32,154 nucleotides of DNA from Catenulispora pinisilvae (GCF_015356865.1 NZ_JAAFZA010000111.1:1-32154); one strand, 5' to 3'; numbered from the stretch's first letter, positions 1 through 8,669 are shown. Numbers and translations are program-made. Notes: generated from the sequence alone by a model not told the origin.

Positions 1-2415
1 GAGACAGGCCCCGACGCCCCGCAGTACCGCGAGCAGTACGCCGGTCCGCAGAATCCGCCGCGCGGCGGCCGGGAGCCGTACGCCGCCGACCCGCGACAGG
101 CCGGTCAGCCCCCGTACCGGGACGGCGACCAGTACCGGGATCCCGGCGCCTCCTCGCTGGGGCAGCGCCGCGACCCGCGCAGTCCGCAGCCGGACCCGCG
201 GAACCCCCAGCCGGACCCGCGGAACCCTCAGCAGCACGCCGGGCCCCCGCAAGGCCGGCAGCCCGACCCGCGCCAGGCTCCGCACGCAGACCAGTACGGC
301 GACCAGTACGGCGGCGGCCCCTCGCACGGCGCCGACCCGCGCCGCGCCCCGGCCGATTCCTGGCAGGCCGCCCCGCCCAACGGGAACTCCGATCCCGGCC
401 ACGGCCGGCGCTCGGGCGAGGAGAACCGGGCCCTGTTCCGCGACGAGATCCCGGGCCGCGGCGCCGACCAGCAGCCGCCGTCCTGGCAGCCGCCGCAGCA
501 GGAGCAGTACGGCGCCGAGGACGAGCAGGAGCGCGACTGGCGCGACGACTACGAGGACGCGGTCAGCGCCACCCGCTGGGACCTCTCGCCGATCCCGACG
601 ATGACGGTCGCGCCCCGCCGCGCGAACCCCAGCAACCTCGAAGCCCTGATACCACCACGCCGCGGCCGGGTGCAGGGCCCGGCGACGCGCGGGCCCGGCG
701 GCCCGGCCGGCACCGGACCGGGCACCCGCGAGGGCGGGCCCTGGGAGGCCGGCGTCCGGGACCGCACCCCGACCGAGGTCCGCCCGGCGGCCCCGGCCGA
801 GCCCAGCGTCGGCCGCGCCTCGCGGCTGATGGCCCTGGGCACCCTGGCGTCCCGGCTGACCGGCCTGGTGCGGCAGTTCCTACTGGTGGCCGCAATCGGC
901 ACCGCGAGCATCGCCAACTCCTACACCATCGGCCTGAACCTGCCGAACATGCTGTACATCCTGATCATCGGCGGTGCGCTGAACGCGGTGTTCGTGCCGC
1001 AGTTGGTGCGCTCGATGCACCGGGACCGCGACGGCGGCTCGGCCTACGCCAGCCGGCTGCTGACGCTGGTCCTGACCGGCGTGTTCGTCCTGACGATCCT
1101 CACCGAGCTGTTCACCCCCGAGCTGGTGGACGTGTTCTCCAGCTTCAAGGGATCGGACCGGCAGCTGGCGATCGACCTCGGCCGGATGTTCATGCCGCAG
1201 ATCTTCTTCCTGGGCCTGTTCGTGGTGCTCGGCCAGATCCTGAACGCCAAGGGCCGCTTCGGCCCGATGATGTGGACGCCGGTGCTGACCAATGTGGTGG
1301 TCATCGGCTCCACCAGCGCCTACTGGTACATCAACCGGAAGAACGACCTGACGCCCTCGACGATCCCGGCCTCCAACGTCCGGCTGCTGGGCCTGGGCGT
1401 CACGCTGGGCATCGCGGTGCAGGCGCTGACCCTGCTGCCGTACATCAAGTCCGCGGGCATGCACCTCACGCTGCGCTTCGACTGGCGCGGGCACGGGCTG
1501 GGCAAGGCGGTCACGCTGGCCAAGTGGACGCTGCTGTTCGTGCTGGTGAACCAGATAGGGCTGGCCGTGGTCATGCGGTACGCCTCCAACGTCAACAACG
1601 ACGGCTTCGAGCACTGGGGCGTGGCGGCCTACAACAACGCCTTCATGATCTGGGGCCTGCCGCAGGCCCTGATCACCGTCTCGGTGATCACCGCGCTGCT
1701 GCCCCGGATGAGCCGCGCGGCGGTCCGCAACGACCTGGCCCAGGTCCGCGACGACATCTCCTACGGCCTGCGGGTCACCGGGGTGGCGATCGTGCCGTCG
1801 GCGTTCGCGTTCCTGGTCCTGGGGCCACAGATCGCCGTGGTGCTGTTCAAGCACGGCGGCATGTCCATGGACAACGCGCACATCATCGGTTACATGCTGT
1901 CCGCGTTCGCGCTCGGCCTGATCCCGTTCTCGGCCCAGTTCCTGATGCTGCGCGGCTTCTACGCCTTCGAGGACACCAAGAGCCCGTTCACCATCAACAT
2001 CTGGATCTCGGCGGCGAACGTGGCGCTGAGCTCGGCGGTGTTCTACGTGCTGAAGGGCGGCGGCGAGGAGCGCTGGGCCGTGGTCGCGATGTGCGCGGTC
2101 TACGGCATCGCCTACTGCCTCGGCCTGGCGATCACCGTGCAGAAGCTGAAGCGGCGGCTGCACGGCCTGGACGGCAAGCGCATCATGCAGACCTACGTCC
2201 GGTTGATAGGAGCCTCCGCGGTCGCGGCCGGGGCGACGTTTATCGTCGCTTTATATGTGAACCGTATGGTCGGTCAGAGTTGGCTGGGCTCCGCCGTCTC
2301 GCTGGCGGTCGGCGGGGGTCTCCTGGCGACGCTGTATGTGGTGTGCGCCCGCCTGATGCACGTGGAAGAGGTCGAGCAACTGCTCGGCTCGGTACGCGCG
2401 AAGTTGGGGAGGTAG
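1..2415 (+). CDS. murJ: MurJ/MviN lipid II flippase, 5' end outside the window
   Basis: MurJ moves lipid-linked peptidoglycan precursor (lipid II) across the cytoplasmic membrane. The frame is open from base 1, and no ATG or GTG occurs before an ATG at 601, so the true start lies upstream and at least 804 residues are present. The first ~270 visible residues are a hydrophilic, Pro/Gln/Asp/Arg/Tyr-rich cytoplasmic tail with short repeats (QPDPRNP twice, DQYG twice). The polytopic membrane domain starts near base 823, with the MurJ-type motif SRLTGLVRQ followed by successive hydrophobic helices to residue ~800. Long disordered N-terminal tails are known in actinobacterial MviN proteins. The mycobacterial homologue carries a C-terminal pseudokinase; here the chain stops after the membrane domain and the pseudokinase is the next gene. 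The family call is secure. An internal start at 601 cannot be excluded, but the upstream codons look coding. Confidence 0.93.
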   Translation, partial: ETGPDAPQYREQYAGPQNPPRGGREPYAADPRQAGQPPYRDGDQYRDPGASSLGQRRDPRSPQPDPRNPQPDPRNPQQHAGPPQGRQPDPRQAPHADQYGDQYGGGPSHGADPRRAPADSWQAAPPNGNSDPGHGRRSGEENRALFRDEIPGRGADQQPPSWQPPQQEQYGAEDEQERDWRDDYEDAVSATRWDLSPIPTMTVAPRRANPSNLEALIPPRRGRVQGPATRGPGGPAGTGPGTREGGPWEAGVRDRTPTEVRPAAPAEPSVGRASRLMALGTLASRLTGLVRQFLLVAAIGTASIANSYTIGLNLPNMLYILIIGGALNAVFVPQLVRSMHRDRDGGSAYASRLLTLVLTGVFVLTILTELFTPELVDVFSSFKGSDRQLAIDLGRMFMPQIFFLGLFVVLGQILNAKGRFGPMMWTPVLTNVVVIGSTSAYWYINRKNDLTPSTIPASNVRLLGLGVTLGIAVQALTLLPYIKSAGMHLTLRFDWRGHGLGKAVTLAKWTLLFVLVNQIGLAVVMRYASNVNNDGFEHWGVAAYNNAFMIWGLPQALITVSVITALLPRMSRAAVRNDLAQVRDDISYGLRVTGVAIVPSAFAFLVLGPQIAVVLFKHGGMSMDNAHIIGYMLSAFALGLIPFSAQFLMLRGFYAFEDTKSPFTINIWISAANVALSSAVFYVLKGGGEERWAVVAMCAVYGIAYCLGLAITVQKLKRRLHGLDGKRIMQTYVRLIGASAVAAGATFIVALYVNRMVGQSWLGSAVSLAVGGGLLATLYVVCARLMHVEEVEQLLGSVRAKLGR

Positions 2416-2565
2416 CCGCCTGGCGATCACCCGGTGTCGACCGATCGAGAGACGTTTCCCGATGCAACCGCCCATGGTTCTTAACGGTCTGCACAGATGA
2501 GGGTCGGACAACGCGCCACGAGGACGGCACGAAACCTAATACCATGAGGCGGGGATGACGAGACC

Positions 2566-4344
2566 ATGCCACAGAGCATGCACGGACCAGGGAGTCATGT
2601 GGCAGCCGCGGACCAGACCACCGATCCGGACGGCGGCATCGGCGCGGACGCCGAGGCGCTGATCCTGTCTCTCGGCGTGACCGCCGGCGACCGGCTGGAC
2701 GGCCGGTACCGCCTGGACCGAGTCCTGCACACCACGGGACCCGCCGTCACCTGGCTCGCCGCCGACGAGAAGCTGAACCGCCCGAACCGGATCCACCTGC
2801 TGCGCTCCGATCAGCCGCGCGCCGAGGCCTTCATGGCCGCCGCCCGGGCCGCGGCCGCGATGGCCGACAACCACTTCGTCCAGGTCCTGGACGCCGTGCC
2901 GGACGAGGGTCTCTACTACGTCATCACCGAGTGGCTGCACGACGGCCACACGCTGGGCGAGGTGCTCAGCGGCGGCCCGGTCCCGGTCACCGAGGCGGTC
3001 CGGATCACCACCGAACTCGCCCGGGCCATGACCGAGGCCCACGACCAGGGCCTGGCCCACCTGCGGCTGTCCCCCAAGACCGTGCTGCGCACCGACACCG
3101 GTGAGGTGAAGATCCTCGACCTGTGCCTGGCCGCGGCGCTGACCGGCACCGTCTCCCGGGACCCGCTGGGCACCGACCTGACCGCGATCGGCGAACTGTC
3201 CTACGCGCTGCTCACCGGCAAGCGCCCGCAGCAGCCGGACCCGATCCCGCCGAGCGAGCTGCGCCCGGAGGTCTCCCCGCAGCTGGACGAGGTGATCCTG
3301 CGCATCCTCGGCGACGGCCCGGCGGGCCCGCAGTTCCAGACCCCGACCGAGGTCGCCGACGCGCTGGCCCAGCTGCCGCGGCCACGCTACGAGGCCCCGC
3401 TGCCCTCGACCCCGCAGACGGCGCCGCTGCGCCACCAGCAGACCACCGTGATGCCCGCGATGCCGTCCGGCACCGCCCGGACCACCGCCATGCCGCAGGT
3501 GGCCCCGAGCTACCAGCCGGCGCCCACGTCGCAGCAGCGCCCGGTGGGGCACACCGCCCCGCAGCGGCCGGCTTCCTACGACGAGGACGAATACCGCCCG
3601 CGTGGCGGGGGATCGGGCTCCGGCTACGGCGGCTCGCGCGGCTCCGGCAACGGCGGCGGCGGCCGGAACAGCTCGACGCTGATCGGCATCGGCGGACTGG
3701 CCGCCGTGGTGGCCATCGCGCTGCTGGCCTACACGATGTTCAGCGGCAGTGGCAGCAAGGGCGACCAGAAGGCCGGCGCCACGAACAGCTCCGCTTCTCA
3801 GACCTCTACCACGGGTGCCAGCCAGGCACCGCCGTCGGCCGGCGTCACCGCCGCCTCGGTGTCGATCTACGACTCGGACGACGGCAGCGAGGGCAAGGGC
3901 TACCTGGTGAACAACCAGATCGGCGACAAGGGCTGGATCACCAACCAGTACTGCGGGCCCACCCCTACCCACAGCGGCAAGCCCAAGGGCACCGGGCTGA
4001 TCTTCGACCTGGGCTCGGCCAAGACCATCTCCAACGCGACAGTCACCATCGGCACGGCGGGCGCGGCCATGGAGATGTGGACCGCGGACTCGTCGGTCAC
4101 TTCAGTACCCTCCATCAGCGCCGGCCAGCCTCCGGCGGGGTTCACCAAGGCCGCTTCGGCAGACCCCGGCAGCACCACGGTCACGCTGAAGGCCAACTCC
4201 CCGGCAAGCACCCGCTTCGTCCTGATCTGGTTCACCCAGCCGCTGCCGGCCGCCCCGAACCCGGACATGTCAATACCGTGTGCCAAGGGTGGGACCAGCC
4301 GCTACGGCGACTCCATCATGTCCGTGAAGTTCAACGCCTCCTGA
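2566..4344 (+). CDS. Membrane-anchored pseudokinase with extracellular discoidin-like domain (MviN C-terminal module as a separate protein)
   Basis: This 592-residue protein has a PknB-like kinase fold (about residues 46-272), a disordered Pro/Gly/Thr-rich juxtamembrane region (275-369), one membrane helix (about 371-392) and an extracytoplasmic domain (about 428-590) resembling the discoidin-like module of mycobacterial MviN. Catalytic residues are missing. The HRD loop reads HLRLSPK (165-171), DFG reads DLC (185-187), and no clear glycine loop or VAIK lysine is visible, so I infer a pseudokinase. In mycobacteria this module is fused to MurJ, is phosphorylated by PknB and binds the FHA protein FhaA. 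Threonine-rich stretches at 292-310 (TTVMP, RTTAMP) could be comparable phosphorylation sites. It lies 150 bases after murJ and 12 before sigM. The ATG at 2566 was chosen because it gives the full N-terminus; ATG 2578 is possible. Confidence 0.85.
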   Translation: MPQSMHGPGSHVAAADQTTDPDGGIGADAEALILSLGVTAGDRLDGRYRLDRVLHTTGPAVTWLAADEKLNRPNRIHLLRSDQPRAEAFMAAARAAAAMADNHFVQVLDAVPDEGLYYVITEWLHDGHTLGEVLSGGPVPVTEAVRITTELARAMTEAHDQGLAHLRLSPKTVLRTDTGEVKILDLCLAAALTGTVSRDPLGTDLTAIGELSYALLTGKRPQQPDPIPPSELRPEVSPQLDEVILRILGDGPAGPQFQTPTEVADALAQLPRPRYEAPLPSTPQTAPLRHQQTTVMPAMPSGTARTTAMPQVAPSYQPAPTSQQRPVGHTAPQRPASYDEDEYRPRGGGSGSGYGGSRGSGNGGGGRNSSTLIGIGGLAAVVAIALLAYTMFSGSGSKGDQKAGATNSSASQTSTTGASQAPPSAGVTAASVSIYDSDDGSEGKGYLVNNQIGDKGWITNQYCGPTPTHSGKPKGTGLIFDLGSAKTISNATVTIGTAGAAMEMWTADSSVTSVPSISAGQPPAGFTKAASADPGSTTVTLKANSPASTRFVLIWFTQPLPAAPNPDMSIPCAKGGTSRYGDSIMSVKFNAS

Positions 4345-4356
4345 TCCGCACCCACC

Positions 4357-5034
4357 ATGCCGCCCCAGCGCGCCGACCTCACCCTGCTCGACGACCGGGC
4401 CCTGCTGGCCCGGCACGTCGAGGGGGACGGTGACGCCTTCGGCGAGCTCTTCCGCCGGCACCGCGACCGGCTCTGGGCGGTGGCGCTGCGTACGCTGAGC
4501 GACCCGGAGGAGGCCGCCGACGCGCTGCAGGACGCGATGATCTCGGCGTACCGGGCGGCCGGCTCGTTCCGCGGCGATTCGGCCGTCACCACCTGGCTGC
4601 ACCGGGTCGTGGTGAACGCCTGCCTGGACCGGATGCGGCGGCGTAGCAGCCGGCCCACCGTCCCGCTGCCGGAGGTGGAGACCGAGTACGCGCGGCCCAC
4701 CGTCACCGACGACATCGCCAACACCGACCTGCGCCTGGCCCTACAGTCGGCGCTGGCCACCCTGCCCGAGGAGCAGCGGGTGGCGCTGGTCCTGGTGGAC
4801 GTCGAGGGCTACAGCGTGGAGGAGACCGCCCGGACCCTGGGCGTGGCCCCCGGAACCGTCAAGAGCCGCTGCGCCCGGGCCCGGGCGAAACTCCTGCCAC
4901 TCCTGAGACATCTCCGCGAGGGGAACCCACCGCCGCCCGCGGGGAAGGCTGAACCAGGCGGGAACCAAGGGGGCACGGCGCGCGTCAAAGTTCCGACGCG
5001 CCAAGATCGACGGGAAGGAGGCAGGGCCGGATGA
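4357..5034 (+). CDS. sigM: ECF sigma factor, SigM type
   Basis: This 225-residue extracytoplasmic-function sigma factor directs RNA polymerase to stress-response promoters. Region 2 spans about residues 20-95 (HVEGDGDAFGELFRRHRDRLW, then the DALQDAMISAYRAAGSF and TTWLHRVVVNACLDRMRRR stretches). Region 4 spans about 125-182, with the LPEEQRVALVLVDVEGYSVEETA helix-turn-helix entry and LGVAPGTVKSRCARARAKL. The last ~40 residues are a Pro/Gly/Arg-rich tail of no obvious function. Its TGA overlaps the ATG of the anti-sigma gene (ATGA, 5031-5034), so the two are translationally coupled. The SigM name rests on position between murJ and trxB, as in Mycobacterium tuberculosis and Streptomyces; the ECF assignment itself is clear. 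Confidence 0.92.
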   Translation: MPPQRADLTLLDDRALLARHVEGDGDAFGELFRRHRDRLWAVALRTLSDPEEAADALQDAMISAYRAAGSFRGDSAVTTWLHRVVVNACLDRMRRRSSRPTVPLPEVETEYARPTVTDDIANTDLRLALQSALATLPEEQRVALVLVDVEGYSVEETARTLGVAPGTVKSRCARARAKLLPLLRHLREGNPPPPAGKAEPGGNQGGTARVKVPTRQDRREGGRAG

Positions 5035-5891
5035 TCACCGATCCCGCCGCTTCCCAGCCCGGCACCCACCTCGACCCGGACCAGCTCGCGGACCTGTTCG
5101 AGGGGCTGCTCGATCCGCCGACGACCGAGTCGGCCCGGGCCCACCTGGCCTCGTGCCCGCTGTGCTCCACCGACTTCGCCCTGATCGCCGGCGACACCGG
5201 GCTCGCCGATCTGCTGCCGCCGGTGCCGATCCCGCGGGACGTCCTGATCCGTGTCGAGGCCGCTCTGGACCGCGAGCCGCCGCTGAGCACGGCCCCGGCC
5301 GCGGACACCGCCCCGGCGGGCCATGCCGCCGCCCGGCCGCGACGCCGGCGGTTCCGCATCGCCCTGGGCGGCCTGGCCGGGGCGACGCTGGTGATCGTCG
5401 GCGGGATCGGCACGGTCGTCGCGCTGAACAGCGGAAGCGACGGCGTCCGGAAAAGTGCCAGCAACGCGGCCGCGGACGGGGCCGGTCCGCGACCGAATGC
5501 CGGCGGCGTCCAGTCCGGCGAGGCCGCGAGCCCGGTCCCGGGGATGTCACCCCAGGTCGGCGTCGCCCCCGACGGCGGCTCGTCGGGCCCGACATTCAGC
5601 ACCTTGAGTATTCAGCAGCAGGCTGAGGGCTTGATCGGTGGCCATATGTCGACTCCGGCTAATGGCACGCCCCAGAAGGGCGCCACAGCATGCCTGCCGA
5701 ATTCGGTGCCCAGTGGCGCACAGCTACTGGCTGAGGCCCAGATCCAGTACCAGGGCAAGCCGGCGACGCTGTCGGTCTACTCGCGGCCCGGCAGCACGAC
5801 GGTCGCCGACGTGTTTGTCGTGGACCTCGATTCCTGCACTTCGGGCAAAACCGGACAAGCCGTCGACCAGACCACGGTCCCCCGCCCTTAA
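5031..5891 (+). CDS. Transmembrane zinc-finger anti-sigma factor for SigM
   Basis: This 286-residue single-pass membrane protein should hold SigM inactive at the membrane. The N-terminal ~80 residues carry the zinc anti-sigma signature H-x3-C-x2-C (His38, Cys42, Cys45, in AHLASCPLC), preceded by an acidic helix (DPDQLADLFEGLL). A basic stop (RPRRRR, 102-107) precedes one membrane helix (about 109-132). The remaining ~150 residues are a Ser/Gly/Pro-rich extracytoplasmic part ending in a conserved-looking fold with two cysteines (in ATACLPNS and LDSCTS). Coupling to sigM by a 4-base overlap supports the cognate pairing. A 7-bp inverted repeat (CCACGTG, 5894-5900, with CACGTGG, 5911-5917) follows the stop and could be a weak terminator. 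Confidence 0.88.
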   Translation: MITDPAASQPGTHLDPDQLADLFEGLLDPPTTESARAHLASCPLCSTDFALIAGDTGLADLLPPVPIPRDVLIRVEAALDREPPLSTAPAADTAPAGHAAARPRRRRFRIALGGLAGATLVIVGGIGTVVALNSGSDGVRKSASNAAADGAGPRPNAGGVQSGEAASPVPGMSPQVGVAPDGGSSGPTFSTLSIQQQAEGLIGGHMSTPANGTPQKGATACLPNSVPSGAQLLAEAQIQYQGKPATLSVYSRPGSTTVADVFVVDLDSCTSGKTGQAVDQTTVPRP

Positions 5892-5924
5892 CACCACGTG
5901 TGAAACCCGCCACGTGGCGCGGCC

Positions 5925-5951
5925 GGGAATGCATCTTGCCTAGGATCGGTT
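5925..5951 (+). promoter_or_regulatory. Candidate SigR-type thiol-stress promoter of trxBA
   Basis: GGGAAT (5925-5930) is followed by 18 bases and then GTT (5949-5951). This is the GGGAAT-N18-GTT pattern known for SigR promoters of Streptomyces, where trxBA is a classic SigR target. It lies about 50 bases before the chosen trxB start and overlaps the alternative TTG at 5950, which argues against that TTG. Confidence 0.6.
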
Positions 5952-6000
5952 GAGCCAACCGGCACTGAAGTCGCCCCAGGATTCGAGAGGCCAGGCTCAC

Positions 6001-6954
6001 GTGAGCGAGATCCGTAACGTCATCATCATCGGTTCCGGACCCGCCGGGTACACCGCCGCGGTCTACACCGCGCGTGCGGGCCTGAATCCGCTGGTGTTCG
6101 CCGGTTCCGTGACGGCCGGCGGCGCCCTGATGAACACCACCGAGGTCGAGAACTTCCCGGGTTTCCCCGAGGGGATCATGGGCCCGGATCTGATGGACAA
6201 CATGCAGAAGCAGGCCGAGCGGTTCGGCGCGGAGCTGGTCTTCGACGACGTCACCGCGGTCGACCTGACCGGGCCGATAAAGAAGGTCACCGACTCGGCG
6301 GGCACCGTCCACGAGGCGCACACCGTCATCGTCTCGACCGGCTCGGCGTACAAGGAGCTGGGCCTGCCGGACGAGAAGCGGCTCAGCGGCAAGGGCGTCT
6401 CCTGGTGTGCCACCTGTGACGGCTTCTTCTTCAAGGGCCAGGACATCGTCGTGGTCGGCGGTGGCGACACCGCCATGGAGGAGGCGCTGTTCCTCACCCG
6501 CTTCGGCCAGACGGTGACCGTCGTGCACCGCCGGGATGAACTGCGGGCGTCCAAGGTGATGCAGGAGCGGGCCTTCGCCAACCCGAAGATCTCCTTCGTC
6601 TGGGACTCCGAGGTCGCCGGCATCGAGGGCGACGCCCACGTGACCGGGGTGCTGCTGCGCAACCTGAAGACCGGCGAGGAGACGCTGAAGCCGGCCGGCG
6701 CGCTGTTCGTGGCGATCGGCCACCTGCCGCGCACCGAGCTGTTCCGCGGCGTGCTGGACCTGGACGACGAGGGCTACATCAAGGTCGACTCGCCGACCAC
6801 CCGGACCAGCCTGCCGGCCGTGTACGCGGCCGGCGACGTGGTCGACCACACCTACCGGCAGGCGATCACCGCGGCCGGCACCGGGTGTGCCGCCGCGCTG
6901 GACGCCGAACGGCACCTGTCCGAGCTGGCGCACCACCAGACCGTCACCGTCTGA
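6001..6954 (+). CDS. trxB: Thioredoxin reductase (NADPH)
   Basis: This 317-residue FAD enzyme passes electrons from NADPH to thioredoxin in the cytoplasm. It shows the N-terminal FAD motif GSGPAG within the first 20 residues, the redox-active pair in WCATCDG (Cys136, Cys139), the NADPH motif GGGDTAMEEALFL, and the C-terminal FAD segment AAGDVVDHTYRQA. The length is normal for the family. I chose GTG at 6001 because the protein then begins SEIRNVIIIGSGPAG like other actinobacterial TrxB. The in-frame TTG at 5950 falls in the promoter. trxA follows after 109 bases. A ParB site forming half of a 30-bp perfect palindrome starts six bases after the stop codon. Confidence 0.95.
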   Translation: MSEIRNVIIIGSGPAGYTAAVYTARAGLNPLVFAGSVTAGGALMNTTEVENFPGFPEGIMGPDLMDNMQKQAERFGAELVFDDVTAVDLTGPIKKVTDSAGTVHEAHTVIVSTGSAYKELGLPDEKRLSGKGVSWCATCDGFFFKGQDIVVVGGGDTAMEEALFLTRFGQTVTVVHRRDELRASKVMQERAFANPKISFVWDSEVAGIEGDAHVTGVLLRNLKTGEETLKPAGALFVAIGHLPRTELFRGVLDLDDEGYIKVDSPTTRTSLPAVYAAGDVVDHTYRQAITAAGTGCAAALDAERHLSELAHHQTVTV

Positions 6955-6959
6955 CCGAC

Positions 6960-6993
6960 GTTTCCCGTGAAACATCGCGCGATGTTTCACGGG
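6960..6993. promoter_or_regulatory. parS-like site in a 30-bp perfect palindrome
   Basis: GTTTCCCGTGAAAC occurs at 6960-6973. It overlaps a perfect 30-bp palindrome (6964-6993, two 15-base arms, no spacer) whose right half repeats the GTTTCAC half-site at 6984-6990. It lies directly after trxB, so it may bind ParB and also form a hairpin between trxB and trxA. Confidence 0.8.
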
Positions 6994-7063
6994 GCTGCAT
7001 TCGATTTGAAGGCGCCACCACCCCGGACGCTGGCTACACGAGGAACTACACGAGGAGCACACC

Positions 7064-7390
7064 ATGGGCGACATCCGCGCAGTGACCGACGCGACCTTCG
7101 AGACGGAGGTCCTGAAGAACGACAAGCCGGTGCTGGTCGACTTCTGGGCGCCCTGGTGCGGCCCGTGCCGCCAGGTCGCCCCGGTGCTGGAGGCCATCTT
7201 CGCCGAGCACGGCGACAAGATCGACGTCGTGAAGCTCAACACTGATGAGAACCCCCTCACCCAGGCCAAGTACGGCGTGCGGTCGATCCCGACGCTGAAC
7301 GTCTACCGCGGCGGCGAGGTCGTGAAGACCATCGTCGGCGCCAAGCCGAAGGCCCTGCTGCTCAAGGACCTGGCTGACTACGTCGGCTGA
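7064..7390 (+). CDS. trxA: Thioredoxin
   Basis: This 108-residue thioredoxin is the cytoplasmic dithiol reductant reduced by TrxB. It has the canonical active site WCGPC inside VDFWAPWCGPC (about residues 26-36) and the cis-proline segment RSIPTLNVYRGGEVV. The ATG is preceded by a clear GAGGAG ribosome site (7050-7055). It is downstream of trxB and probably shares the SigR-type promoter, unless the palindromic ParB site between them stops transcription. A strong terminator follows. Confidence 0.97.
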   Translation: MGDIRAVTDATFETEVLKNDKPVLVDFWAPWCGPCRQVAPVLEAIFAEHGDKIDVVKLNTDENPLTQAKYGVRSIPTLNVYRGGEVVKTIVGAKPKALLLKDLADYVG

Positions 7391-7408
7391 ACCAGTGTCG
7401 GCTCGTCA

Positions 7409-7434
7409 AAGGGGCGGTCTTTTGACCGCCCCTT
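7409..7434 (+). terminator. Rho-independent terminator of trxBA
   Basis: An 11-bp perfect stem (AAGGGGCGGTC, 7409-7419, with its complement 7424-7434) closes a TTTT loop, 18 bases after the trxA stop. The downstream T-run is short (TTCGCCTTT). Confidence 0.8.
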
Positions 7435-7481
7435 CGCCTTTGCGCAGGAGGCGAGTGGCAGAGTGCGTAGGGTAGAGGACC

Positions 7482-8624
7482 GTGACCACTGAACCGACCT
7501 ACCGCCGCGGCGACTCCGGGCCCGCGGTGGCCGCGATCCGCGAACGCCTGGCCCGGCTCGGCCTGATCGACGCGGGGAACATCCCCGTGCAAGGCGAGCC
7601 GGTCTTCGACGAGGCGGTGGAGACCGCGGTCCGCCACTTCCAGCAGACCCGCCGCACCACGGTCGACGGCATGGTCACCCCCGGCACGATGCGGCTGTTG
7701 GAAGAGGCCTCCTGGCGGCTCGGCGACCGCGACCTGACCCCGGCGGCCGAGCCGCCGTTCGGCGACGACGTGGCCGAACTCCAGCGCTCGCTGCTCACCC
7801 TCGGCTTCGACTGCGGCCGGGTCAACGGCGCCTACGACCCCACCACCGTCGGCGCGGTCCGCGAGTTCCAGCGCAACGTCGGGCTCCCGGCGACCGGCAT
7901 CACCGATCTGGCGACCGTACAGGCCCTCAACCGCCTGAACCGCCGGATGGCGCACGGCGGCCTGCTGCACGCGATGCGCGAGTCAGAGGCCATCCAGAGC
8001 GCCGGCCCGGCCCTGCCCGGCAAGACCCTGGTCCTGGACCCCGGCCACGGCGGCCCGGACTCCGGGGTCGGCGCCGGCGGCCTGATCGAGGCCGAGGTGG
8101 TCTTCGACATCGCCGACCGGGTCAAGACCCGGCTGGAGAAGCTCAGCGTCACCACGTACCTGTCACACGGCCCCGGCGGCAGCCCGGACGACCGGCGCCG
8201 CGCCGAGAAGGCCAACGAGCTCGGCGCGGATCTGCTCATCTCGCTGCACTGCGACGCCCACAGCAATCCGGCGGCCTCCGGCGTCGCGGCCTTCTACTAC
8301 GGCAACGACCGCTTCGGACACAGCTCCCCCACCGGCGAGCGGTTCGCCGGCCTGGTGCAGCGTGAGATCACGGCCCGCACCGGCCTGGCCAACCTCGGCA
8401 CCCACGGCATGACGTGGGACGTGCTGCGCTACACACAGATGCCCGCGGTGCGGATCGAGCTCGGCTACCTCACCAGCCCGCACGACGCGGCCCTGCTGGC
8501 CTCACAGCGGTTCCGCGAGTCGTGTGCCGACGCCATAGTGATCGCGGTCCAGCGGCTGTACCTGCCGCCGGAGTCGGACTCCCCGACCGGCGTGCTGCGG
8601 CTGGCCGAACTGCGCGCGCAGTAG
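7482..8624 (+). CDS. cwlM: N-acetylmuramoyl-L-alanine amidase with two peptidoglycan-binding domains (CwlM architecture)
   Basis: This 380-residue protein has two PG_binding_1 repeats (about 8-75 and 93-153) followed by an Amidase_3 domain (about 181-365). Zinc and catalytic positions look complete: His189 (LDPGHGG), Glu203 (LIEAE), His256 (SLHCDAH) and Glu326 (RIELGYL). No signal peptide is visible. In mycobacteria the homologue CwlM sits in the same place after trxA and acts largely in the cytoplasm as a phosphorylation-controlled activator of MurA, and it interacts with FhaA. Location and domain order support orthology; whether this one cleaves peptidoglycan or regulates is open. TAGGGT at 7468-7473 lies 8 bases before the GTG and no ribosome site intervenes, so the mRNA is probably leaderless. 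Confidence 0.9.
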   Translation: MTTEPTYRRGDSGPAVAAIRERLARLGLIDAGNIPVQGEPVFDEAVETAVRHFQQTRRTTVDGMVTPGTMRLLEEASWRLGDRDLTPAAEPPFGDDVAELQRSLLTLGFDCGRVNGAYDPTTVGAVREFQRNVGLPATGITDLATVQALNRLNRRMAHGGLLHAMRESEAIQSAGPALPGKTLVLDPGHGGPDSGVGAGGLIEAEVVFDIADRVKTRLEKLSVTTYLSHGPGGSPDDRRRAEKANELGADLLISLHCDAHSNPAASGVAAFYYGNDRFGHSSPTGERFAGLVQREITARTGLANLGTHGMTWDVLRYTQMPAVRIELGYLTSPHDAALLASQRFRESCADAIVIAVQRLYLPPESDSPTGVLRLAELRAQ

Positions 8625-8637
8625 GCGATCAGGCTTC

Positions 8638-8669
8638 GGCGGGTCCCGTATCGGTCACCCGGACCCGCC
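8638..8669 (+). terminator. GC-rich hairpin after the amidase gene
   Basis: A 9-bp perfect stem (GGCGGGTCC, 8638-8646, with GGACCCGCC, 8661-8669) and a 14-base loop lie 13 bases after the amidase stop. There is no T-run, so it is only a candidate terminator. Confidence 0.45.

Noticed and set aside
880..2163. Long leftward ORF opposite murJ (and similar long antisense ORFs opposite gyrA, gyrB, dnaA and dnaN)
   Set aside because: They are His/Arg/Gln/Gly-rich shadow translations of high-GC genes with no recognisable domains or ribosome sites.
5950..6000. TTG start giving a longer TrxB
   Set aside because: The TTG lies in the SigR-type -10 element and adds 17 residues not found in the family.
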